From NCBI GenBank assembly GCA_947044405.1, contig CAMRHE010000012.1, positions 10,226,001-10,290,000 of the forward strand: a stretch of 64,000 nucleotides of DNA, in the 5' to 3' direction. A model generated the notes under the pieces. It saw only the letters and a list, made by a program, of their open reading frames with translations. It had not been told where the DNA came from and made no database searches. This stretch comes from Leptodactylus fallax (taxonomy: Eukaryota; Chordata; Amphibia; Anura; Leptodactylidae). Shown here piece by piece: positions 57,501-64,000 of the stretch. How positions within the stretch are numbered: position 1 is the first letter of the stretch; each line of letters opens with the position of its first letter. Position numbers and translations under genes: made by a program.

Positions 57501-58384
57501 TCTTGGGTGGAGTTAATGGAGAAGAACTCAACCAGGTGTTTGGACAGGGCTTCCACGTTTTCAACTGCATCAAAGAGAGATTCATTCAACCGCCAGGTCC
57601 ATTGTGCTTGGGGAATCTGTTGCATCGTCATGGATACTAATACAGGTGCATGATCCGAAACTGTGATGGCTTCAATTCTTGAGACGCTAGCGAGCGGCAG
57701 CAGTTCCTGCGAAATAAAAATATAATCTAGTCTGTGGTGGGAGCGACCAGGGTGCGAATAAAAGGTGTAATCTTTTGTGGTGGGGTGATGGGTTCTCCAC
57801 ACATCAATGATCTTTAAGTCCTGTAGGGCGCTCATAACTTTGCTTATCATTCTTTGCGAGATAGGGTTGGTCGGAGCAGTAGAATCTATTGAGTGGTTGA
57901 GAGCTATATTGAAGTCGCCTCCCAGGATCAGATGTCCTTCTGTGAATAGTCGCAGAGTCTGAAGAGCGTTTATGAGCCACGTAGCTTGTCCTTTGTTTGG
58001 TGCGTAAAGATTGGCCAGGGTGTATTTTACTGAGGCTATTGTGCCTTTCACAAAGAGTATTCTGCCTTCCGCGTCTGCATATCGTTGGTGCTCTCTGAAC
58101 GGGATTCTGTTGTGGATAAGGATGGAGACTCCTCTCGTGGCCGAATCCGGATTAGTGCAATGGAACCACTGGGAAAAGTCTCTGACTGGTAGCTCAGGGA
58201 TCCTGTCCCCTTTGAAGTGCGTCTCTTGTAAGAAGGCTACTCCTGTTTTCATTTTCCGGAGGAGAAGTAGGATGTGGTGTCGCTTATTTGGTGAATTAAA
58301 TCCTTTCACGTTGAAGGTGGTACAAGTAAGAATCGCCGCTTTGGGCGCTTGCTGAATTCCAGCATCTTTGCCAATTGGAGCCAT
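54575..58384 (-). CDS. LINE ORF2: endonuclease / reverse transcriptase, 1269 residues
   Basis: Open from ATG at 58384, with an in-frame TGA just upstream, to a stop at 54575. The apurinic-type endonuclease (residues about 18-250) keeps Asn25, Glu54 (LQETH), Asp157/Asn159 (GGDFN), Asp220 (RLDYIF) and Asp244-His245 (SDHAPV). The RT (about 480-760) has KSPGPDGYP, GVDAEKAFDRVDW, NGTRQGCPLSP and the catalytic AFADDVLF at about 720-724. A C-terminal Cys/His region CWRC ... HIWWTCP lies near 1140-1160, as in L1/Tx1 elements. All expected catalytic residues are present and length is normal for the clade. The protein nicks target DNA and copies the LINE RNA into it. The L1/Tx1 call is from motif style and the presence of an L1-type ORF1. 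Confidence 0.93.
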   Translation of the reverse strand: MAPIGKDAGIQQAPKAAILTCTTFNVKGFNSPNKRHHILLLLRKMKTGVAFLQETHFKGDRIPELPVRDFSQWFHCTNPDSATRGVSILIHNRIPFREHQRYADAEGRILFVKGTIASVKYTLANLYAPNKGQATWLINALQTLRLFTEGHLILGGDFNIALNHSIDSTAPTNPISQRMISKVMSALQDLKIIDVWRTHHPTTKDYTFYSHPGRSHHRLDYIFISQELLPLASVSRIEAITVSDHAPVLVSMTMQQIPQAQWTWRLNESLFDAVENVEALSKHLVEFFSINSTQDMCPTIIWESHKAYMRGVLISMASRIKKDKQRKLDLTMARIAELEKIHKRTRALSAQEELTTLRESLLDLLNARSAKQHLHFKKLLYAHGNKGSRLMTSLIRKAKARSFISSIRNDSGQLKTNTTEISAEFVSFYTKLYNLRNESPAPTDTERGTLIADFLARLSLPKVSSEQALELVKPITLSEVIEALNSFPMGKSPGPDGYPLAYYRKLQQILAPQLTLLCNALLQGKELPTQALEAHIALIPKEGKDPCECGSYRPISLLNFDLKLWAKILALRMKSLIPTLVHMEQSGFVGGREGRDNTARLLPLIQKAQNTSQSLILLGVDAEKAFDRVDWDFLRATLQKFGFPSSFVTAIFTLYAKPHAKLRINGTLSDTFYISNGTRQGCPLSPTLFILVLETLLQRVRQDPRVRGATVGESTLQATAFADDVLFIISNPEEGLPAIMELLLHFGTVSRYKANFSKSEVLNINLSSARVNKLQKSTPFQWTKGSIKYLGVKLTPDLNDLYASNFLPLLGELKRDLIAYEKLPLSWFGRKNLIQTYLIPKVLYKMTMLPIYIPKAFFASLRSIFTRFIWRKRAPRIAWSLLIKHKSAGGVGLPDIWQYYQAVQLGWWTSLERPLDKRALEKSGPALVELWLPSVTQKTTRATCPLTRGALEIWKELGPRLAPSPSPLLPVGLIPHLLHNASELYPSVWNALSHLSLKDISDGGLLKPWENCATMFPQLKLTFLHKEHLKHYFNRFIATFRIRKELTPFEKLLLSNTKLLRKTSNFLHNYIAPATPYKPAFITSWEKEQKISLDDSEVKAVLRSSHGFSTCIRMKENHYKLLSRWYSTPEWLFNKHLSTVDTCWRCSAHIGTYLHIWWTCPVIKQYWTEIQECMRRALKSAITLKPTIIFLALPEKSNKPKRDLLATHLISVAKLLIPQFWLQTNGPPITLWKSKVQEIMRFEELMSWKNRTHDHFSKVWAPWIRYTKL

Positions 58385-59306
58385 GGATCCTAGTCACCTC
58401 CGTGCCCTCAGGAATAGGAGAGAGGGGTTGGGTACAGAGAATAGAAGGATTGAGAAGAGACAAGAAGAACGTGTATGTGAAGTGTTAGAAGAAAAAAAGG
58501 GGGGGGATGTTAGAGGGGAGCAGTGGTGGTAGTGGTTGTGGTTAGTTGTTGTTAGTAGTTGCGTTTAGTAGTTTGTAGGCGGTGGTCAGTTGTTAGTAGT
58601 TGGTTATTATTAAAGGTTGGTTAGTGGTTAGTACGCTATAGAAAATTGTCTCGAAGACTCTACAAACTCAGCGGTAAGTCTGTGTGCCGCTGGGTATAGT
58701 GGTTGTATAACTGCACACCTGAGCCTAACTTGTCGAGGTGTTGGCAGTTATGTGGGGGATGGAGGAATTCCTGATCTGTCTGGAACCCACCGTCACCTAT
58801 GAGATATCAGCCTTCCGCCCCAAAAGGTCAGTTAGTATCTATTCACGCTAATGAGTTAGAGTGCTCTGCTTCAAGGGCCTTACTCGGTCATATGCAAGCT
58901 CAGAACAGTCACAACAATATACTTAAGTGTAACCATACATTCCTTACTAGTGCGTGAATTCCTCAGAACTCAACCTGCTGAGTAGGCTAATCTGCGTCTT
59001 GATGAGACTGGACTATTATACCCATTTCAATGCTTAGCAACAAATACTCAACTCTAAAAACTATTATAACTGAGTGCTTCAAAGAGGCCCTTCCTGAGTA
59101 CATAATAGAACAAGCATATGCGATACCAACAGTTTCTCTTCCCATTAGCGGTGATAGTGATGGTGACCCGAGGTCAGTGCAGAGACCAGTGTTAAGCTAA
59201 GAATATTATGCTATAAATGTTTGCTTATGCAAAAATAATAGAATATGTCTCCGCCAGCTTCACTCACGGACTCCTCTCGTAAGCTCCTTTCAGGGCAGTC
59301 CAACAT
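58385..59306 (-). other. LINE inter-ORF region
   Basis: About 0.9 kb between the end of ORF1 and the start of ORF2. It contains C/A-rich stretches (G/T-rich on + strand, 58520-58640) and no open frame of note. This is long for L1 but within what Tx1-like elements show. Confidence 0.6.
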
Positions 59307-60412
59307 CTATTGGCACAGTGATCCAGCCATAGGTGCAGTCGTCCCCGAGCGGATATTCTGATATTTCTGCGGCTTCTTCTTCCCTCTTGGTGAATTGGAG
59401 CTCCCCGAAGTATGCGGAAGGTTCTCCTCCTGGATCGTCGGTGGTGATGTGGGTAAAGACTCAGCGGGGATCGGCATCCAGGAAGGGATATGCATTGGTG
59501 TGATTCCCAACACCGGCCAGGCTGATTCCAGGTCCGCTGGTGAGCAAATGTTGATCCTCCGACCATTCCTGAGGACTGAAAGGCCGAATGGGTAGAGCCA
59601 TGCGTAGGATAGACCTTTCTCCTTTAATTTGTCGAGCAACGGTCGCATTGTACGACGTTTCTGTAGCGTCGATGGAGCTAGGTCCTGGTATATTTGGACT
59701 GGGTTTTCTTCATAAGTAAGAGCTACGTGATCTTTTGCCGCACGTAAAAGCTCAGCGGTGTGTGCCGAGGATAACAGCGCGCAAATAATATCCCTTGGAG
59801 GCTCAGACTCTGAAGGTTTAGGCCTTACTGCTCTGTGAACCCTTTCAACCTGCATGGATTTCGCGCGTTCTCCCCCTACCAGGGCTGTGAAGATGGCCAT
59901 AGTAATATTCACAAGTGCATCAGCAGTGTATTTCTCTGGGAGGCCTCTGATTCTCACATTACGCCTTCTGCTCCTATTCTCTAGGTCTTCTAGGAGTAGG
60001 TGAGCTTTATTGAGCTGGTCAGTGTGAGTTTCTAACCTGTCAGCCATTGCGTGTGAGATCTGCAAAGCTTCTTCCTGTCTTTGCTCCAAAACGGTTACCC
60101 TTCGTCCTGTCGTCCTGATGTCAGCTCGAGGTCCGCTAGTTCAGCCAAAACCGGAGCCACAGCTTGTGAGAGGGCTTTCCTAAGGAATCCTTTGGTGATC
60201 ACTGAAGCGGTTTTGTCTTCCTGCCCGCTGTCCTCATCTGAGTCTGCCGCCGCTTCCACCGTGCTACTGCAATCATCCAGCGCCATCTTAGGTTGCTTAG
60301 CAGGGGAGAGAGACGTCTTTTTCCTCAGGAATTTCTGCATGTCCGCCTGCAAGTGTGAGCTTTTGACTGTCTCTGTATGTTCAGAGGGTCTGTCTCTGCC
60401 AATTTTAACCAT
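59307..60412 (-). pseudogene. LINE ORF1 (L1-type RNA-binding protein) with one apparent frameshift
   Basis: Two abutting frames: 60412-60095 (starts MVKIGRDRPSEHTETVKSSH, ends at TAA) and 60089-59307. The first runs into the coiled-coil part (PVLAELADLEL), the second continues it (VTVLEQRQEE is in frame upstream of its ATG), then the L1-type RNA-binding domain (LLEDLENRSRRRNVRIRGLP) and C-terminal domain (NPVQIYQDLAPSTLQKRRTM). The frame changes within about 15 nt near 60120-60130, consistent with loss of one base. The full ORF would be about 368 codons. ORF1 proteins coat the LINE RNA; this copy probably cannot make one. Confidence 0.88.
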
Positions 60413-60869
60413 TTTGGGATGTGTAACTGCTAATGAAGGCTATTGTGGGTTCCCTGATGACAGAGCTCTCAGATCAAGCTGCCATCTCTCTCCGCGGTCA
60501 GGCTCCGCCCCGTCTGCACAGTTCTTTATACCTGGCACTAACATTGACCTGTAAGGCTGAGTTCACACTTGAGTTAGTTGGTCAGTTTTGGCCCCATAAC
60601 TGGCCAAATAAGTGAAGTGTGTAGTGGTTCTAAGAGCGACGCCTGTCATGTGCGTGTCATACTGACTTACAGTATTGTTTCACTACCACAGCAGAATCCC
60701 TATGCGTGTTACTGCAAGGCACAGTGTTCTACACCACTATACAGGCTTTCTGCAGCCAGGAAATAGCTGTTTTTTAACGTGATTTGCCGTGAATTAATTT
60801 GAATTGAATCGTTTGGGAAAATTCGGCAAAGCGGCCGAATCGAATTTTTGAAAAATTCACTTATCTCTA

Positions 60870-61888
60870 ATTAGCACCTTAGGAGAAAATGTGTCATGGA
60901 CCTGAAAATGATTCTGCCCTCCAAAAGCCTAACCTTACTCCTTGCCTTTTGTACCCTGCTGTTTGCAAAAACAGCAGCAGTTTTCCTCCACATGTGGGGT
61001 ATTTTCATAGTCAGGAGAAATTGTGTAAAAAATTGCGTGAAACATTTTCTCCTTTAACCCCTTGTAAAAATGAAAAATTTGTGGCTAAAGCAACATTTTA
61101 TTGAAAAAAATATAATTTTTCATGTTCACTGCCTAATCTTAATAAAATCTATGAAATGTCTGTGGGATCAAAATGCTCAGTATAGCCCTTCGTAAATTCC
61201 TTGAGGGGTGTAGTTTCCAAAATGGGGTCATATTTTGGAATTTCTGCTTTACTGTTATTTTAGAGGTCTGCAAATGAGACATGGCACCTAAAAACTATTC
61301 TAGCAAAATTTGCCCTCAAAATTCCATATATTGCTCTTTCCGCTCTAAGCTCTGCCATGAACCCATACAGCAATATACAACCACGTATGGGGTATTGCCG
61401 TGTAAAGGAGAAATGGTGTAACAAACTATGGGGTGCTTTTTCTCCTTTAACATTTTGTGAAAATGAGTAATTTGGGCCTAATGTAACATTTTATTGGAAA
61501 AAAAAAGTAATTTTTCATTTTCACATCCCATTGGTAGTAAATTTGGTGAAACAGCTGTGAGTTCAAAATGCTAACTATACCCCTCGATAAATTCCTTGAG
61601 GGGTCTAGTTTCCAAAATGAGGTAATTTGTTGGGGCTTTCCACTGCGCTGGTACCTCAGGAGTTCTGCAAATTTGACATGGCACCTGAAACCAATTTCAG
61701 CAAAATCTGCCTTCAAAAAGATCAATGGTGCTCTTTTCCTGCTGTGTACCAATACAGAAATTTATATCCACACGTGGGGCATTTCCATAGTCTGGAGAAA
61801 TTGCTTAACAAATTGTGGGCTGCATTTTCTCCTTTAACTCCTTGGAAAAATGAAACATTTTGGGTTAAAGCAACATTTTATAGATAAG
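60870..61888. repeat. Tandem array, right part
   Basis: Three units of about 390 bp, each containing the triplet of blocks GACATGGCACCT (about 61279 and 61675; diverged near 60890), CCACATGTGGGGTATTTTCA-type (60988, 61380, 61770) and TTGAGGGGTGTAGTTTCCAA (61200, 61595). It continues the array at 44030-45109. Confidence 0.7.
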
Positions 61889-62088
61889 AATTGTTGATTA
61901 TGATGTTAATCTGTTTTCCCTTAGTCGTAACAGCAGCACAGTATGGGGTATTTCTGCCCCTGTGTGCTGGTAGGACAGGCGGAATTTTTAATTAGCATAA
62001 TTAATTGCAGGACAAACACCCCTGTAAGAGGGTAAAAGAGACCTCCTCCCCTTGTGTCAATTATAAAGAAAACAATATTACCTGAGTC

Positions 62089-63240
62089 CTAACAAGCTTC
62101 CCCCCCGAAGCTTGTGCTGCTGTTAGGACTAAGGGAGCACAGATTAAGATCATAATCAACGATTCCCTTACGTCCTACAGCAGCACAATATAGGGATGTA
62201 GCAAGTAGATCCCCTAGGGAGGGTTCTCTTGTACTACTGTGCTTAAGACAGTATGAATATCCAAAGGCAGTAGCCTCTGAACTACGGACATCTAATTGAT
62301 AGTGTTTAACAAAGGTTAGTTGGGATGACCAAAAAGCAGCTGCACAAATCTGCTCAAAAGGCAAGACTGACTCTCAGCCCAGGAGGCCGACACAGCCCTT
62401 TGATAAACTCGGGCGTTAACCCGAGCAAAAGAAATTTAAATTAAGAGGGTTTTCCAATCTTCTGAATGATTATGTACTCAGAAGATAAATTTTGGAGACA
62501 CCATACTATATCCAGAGTATGGAGTTTTCCCCCTTCCTTGGAAGAAGGAGCTGGGAAAGAAAACTGGTAAGGAGACCACCTGGTAAATATTAGCCCGAGA
62601 GGGCACCTTAGGGTTAAACCCAGGAAGAAATCTGAGCTGGACCCTAATGAAAAAAATATACAGTATGGCTCTTCAGAAAAAAGCCTGCAACTCTCGTATT
62701 CTTTTAGCTGAGGTGATAGCTAGCAAAAAGGTGGTTTTTGCTGTGTCAGGAGGCCGACACAGCCCTGGTTGAACGGGCTCTGATGATCTCGGGTGGTGTT
62801 AACCCGAGCAAAAAGAAGTTTTAATTGCTTCTTTAATCCATCTTGATAAAGAGGGTTTGGAAGCCTTGAGACCTTTGTCTCTACCATATATATTATTTAA
62901 CAGGTTCTCCGTTCTTCTGAAGGGCCGTGTACGCAGAAGATAAATTTGGAGACACCTTACTACATCCAGTGTATTGAGTTTTCCCTCCTCCTTGGAAGAT
63001 GGAGCTGGGAAAGAAAACTGGTAAGGAGACCGACTGGTTGATATTAGCCCGAGAGGGCACCTTAGGGTTAAACCCAGGAATAAAATATATGGCTCTTCAG
63101 AAGAAAATCCTGCAACTCTCGTACTCTTTTTACTGAGGTGATAGCTAGCAAAAAGGTGGTTTTGAAAGCCAGAAACTTAAGATACATCTCCTCCAATGGT
63201 TCAAATTGCAGGCTGCAGAGGCCAGAAAGAACTGTGGATA
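62089..63240 (-). pseudogene. DIRS 4 tyrosine recombinase, rearranged
   Basis: The - strand C-terminus reads PFEQICAAAFWSSQLTFVKH followed by Tyr (62340-62280) and QLDVRSSEATAFGYS. The core block FLAFKTTFLLAITSVKRVRE lies at about 63130-63170. A second, partial copy of the intervening sequence is present (see the tandem duplication), so the gene is not colinear. More N-terminal parts run from 63426 to the window edge. Confidence 0.72.
62381..63165. repeat. Local tandem duplication in DIRS 4 recombinase region
   Basis: AGGAGGCCGACACAGCCCT occurs at 62381 and 62748. GATAGCTAGCAAAAAGGTGG occurs at about 62715 and 63140. GGGCACCTTAGGGTTAAACC occurs near 62600 and 63055. Spacing of 367-455 bp shows an imperfect duplication with later small deletions. 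Confidence 0.75.
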
Positions 63241-63244
63241 GATG

Positions 63245-63425
63245 CAGGGGTGTAAATACCGGGGTAGCAGCGGTAGCAGCTGCCACAGGGCCCGGGACAT
63301 TAAGGGGCGGTTTGTGCGCGGGGGGGGTGCTGGATGGGGCGGTCCGGGAGGGGGTTGGGGGCGGCGGTTCGGGGGGGGCCCCAAATGTTCGCCTTGGGGC
63401 CCAGCCATTCCTAGTTACGCCACTG
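63245..63425. mobile_element. 181-bp hAT MITE in DIRS 4
   Basis: There is a perfect 8-bp duplication GATAGATG (63237-63244, 63426-63433). The ends are CAGGGGTGTAAATACC and, reverse-complemented, CAGTGGCGTAACTAGG. The interior is very GC-rich with G runs (63320-63380). No coding capacity. Confidence 0.92.
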
Positions 63426-63477
63426 GATAGATGCCAGTGTGGAACAGAAACTGCCACACTGGCCTAAGTCTCATAGC

Positions 63478-63812
63478 ACCCTTAAGAAATCTGGGAATTA
63501 AGGGGTTCGGAGACAACCATCTGTTTAAGCAGGGAATAGGGCTGAAACCTGTACCTTAAATGTGGCAGAGGAAAGGCCCTTATCCAAGCCGTCCTGGAGA
63601 AAATTTAGAATCACTCCCGTTGAAGGATTCAAACTATTCTCATGGTACCCTTAAGAAATCTGGAAATTAAGGGGGTCTGAGACAATCGTCTGCTGAAGCA
63701 GGTGGATAGGGCTGAAACCTGCATCTTAGGCGTGGCAGAGGAAAGGCCCTTATCCAAGCCATCCTAAAGAAAATTTAGAGTCACTCTCGTAGAAGGATTC
63801 AAACTATTCACT
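63478..63812. repeat. 169-bp tandem duplication in DIRS 4
   Basis: ACCCTTAAGAAATCTGG begins at 63478 and again at 63647; the following GGCTGAAACCTG, GGCAGAGGAAAGGCCCTTAT and AGAAGGATTCAAACTATTC blocks are repeated in the same order. Two copies, diverged by scattered substitutions. Confidence 0.85.
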
Positions 63813-64000
63813 TCCTGTCTGGAGCACTACTCCTTGAAGACATTACCTATCCTTAGGTAGCTTTTATTGGTGGATTCTGCTCTTGCGCAGGAAAGGGTCT
63901 TAAGGATGACGTCCGACAGTCCTCTAGATTTCCATAGGGACTTATCAACCTTTAGGCTGTCAGGTTGAATCTCCTCAGATACTGGCACTTCTGAGTTCCT

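Larger units (their letters stand above)
54032..60511 (-). mobile_element. Full-length L1/Tx1-type LINE, nearly intact
   Basis: A target duplication of about 16 bp, GTCTGCACAGTTCTTT, lies at 54016-54031 and 60512-60527. The 3' end (left) is a run of about 19 T on the + strand, i.e. a poly(A) tail, preceded by AATAAA. The 5' end (right) is GGGGCGGAGCCTGACCGCGG. ORF1 (60412-59307, one frameshift) is followed by ORF2 (58384-54575, open). The preserved tail and duplication indicate a recent insertion, younger than the hAT it sits in. Confidence 0.93.
45110..60869 (+). mobile_element. hAT transposon, 15.76 kb with nested insertions
   Basis: There is a perfect 8-bp target duplication ATTAGCAC (45102-45109, 60870-60877). 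The termini are TAGAGATGCGTGAATTGAAG on the left and TAGAGATAAGTGAATTTTTC on the right (reverse complement). Sub-terminal GAATTCG/CGAATC motifs occur at both ends. It contains a broken BED-finger hAT transposase, a second hAT-type element (45984-50647) and a LINE (54032-60511). Without the inserts it is about 4.6 kb, a normal size for an autonomous hAT. Confidence 0.93.
61892..64000 (-). mobile_element. DIRS element 4, 3' half, runs off the window
   Basis: AAT (61889-61891, the complement of the ATT target used by DIRS 1) precedes TGTTGATTATGATGTTAATC. The terminal repeat (TTAGTCGTAACAGCAGCACA, GTATGGGGTATTTCTGCCCC) and an internal complementary region at about 62095-62200 follow. The junction in it reads CATAATCAACGATTCCCTTA. 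It is the same subfamily as DIRS 1. The tyrosine recombinase region is present with rearrangements, and RT and gag lie beyond the right edge. Confidence 0.88.

Overview
This is vertebrate nuclear DNA, most likely from a frog or toad (anuran). The evidence is the mix of repeats: four DIRS tyrosine-recombinase retrotransposons, several Tc1/mariner families, a full-length L1/Tx1-type LINE, a CR1 LINE, a hAT transposon with TAGAGATGMGTGAA-type ends, TTAA-flanked AAGGGGTTGG-type MITEs, and tRNA-headed SINEs. I see no operons, CRISPR array, rRNA or bacterial-type gene. The organism call is inference from repeat content; no host gene was identified by name.

Left part (1-10 kb) is the only region with a plausible host gene. 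Three small + strand exons (2005-2139, 4397-4474, 4952-4969) have good splice sites, all join in phase 0 and end in TAA. They give the last 76 residues of a protein I do not recognise. Their introns hold an internally deleted Tc1 copy and two TTAA-flanked MITEs. Sequence from 4970 to about 8070 looks unique (3' UTR or intergenic).

10-23.6 kb is a patchwork of DNA transposons and LTR pieces: a near-complete Tc1 (10902-12506) with two nonsense codons, a 1.55-kb non-autonomous hAT (12712-14260), two copies of a TTAACCCCTT-ended repeat, foldback elements, and LTR-like sequence.

23.6-34 kb is a four-level nest. A CR1 LINE (- strand) is split by a Tc1 (26263-33565). That Tc1 is split inside its 3' inverted repeat by a DIRS element (27787-33488). 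The DIRS carries a solo-LTR-like insert (32303-33222) and a SINE (about 30048-30311). 35-43.7 kb holds two more - strand DIRS elements: a gag/RT fragment interrupted by a 957-bp foldback element, and one with both terminal repeats.

44-61.9 kb is a second nest. A tandem repeat of roughly 0.35-0.39-kb units is interrupted by a 15.76-kb hAT element (45110-60869) with a perfect 8-bp duplication (ATTAGCAC). The hAT contains a decayed BED-finger transposase, a second hAT-type element (45984-50647) that itself hosts a DD38E-type Tc1 (47539-49166), and a full-length LINE (54032-60511). The LINE's 1269-residue endonuclease/reverse transcriptase ORF is uninterrupted and its ORF1 has one apparent frameshift. 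The window ends inside a fourth DIRS (from 61892) with local tandem duplications and a 181-bp hAT MITE.

Apart from the unidentified exons, nearly every coding region here belongs to a mobile element. I found nothing that I can defend as a new multi-gene system. The most unusual content is the nested insertion record, the DIRS internal junctions, and the nearly intact LINE.
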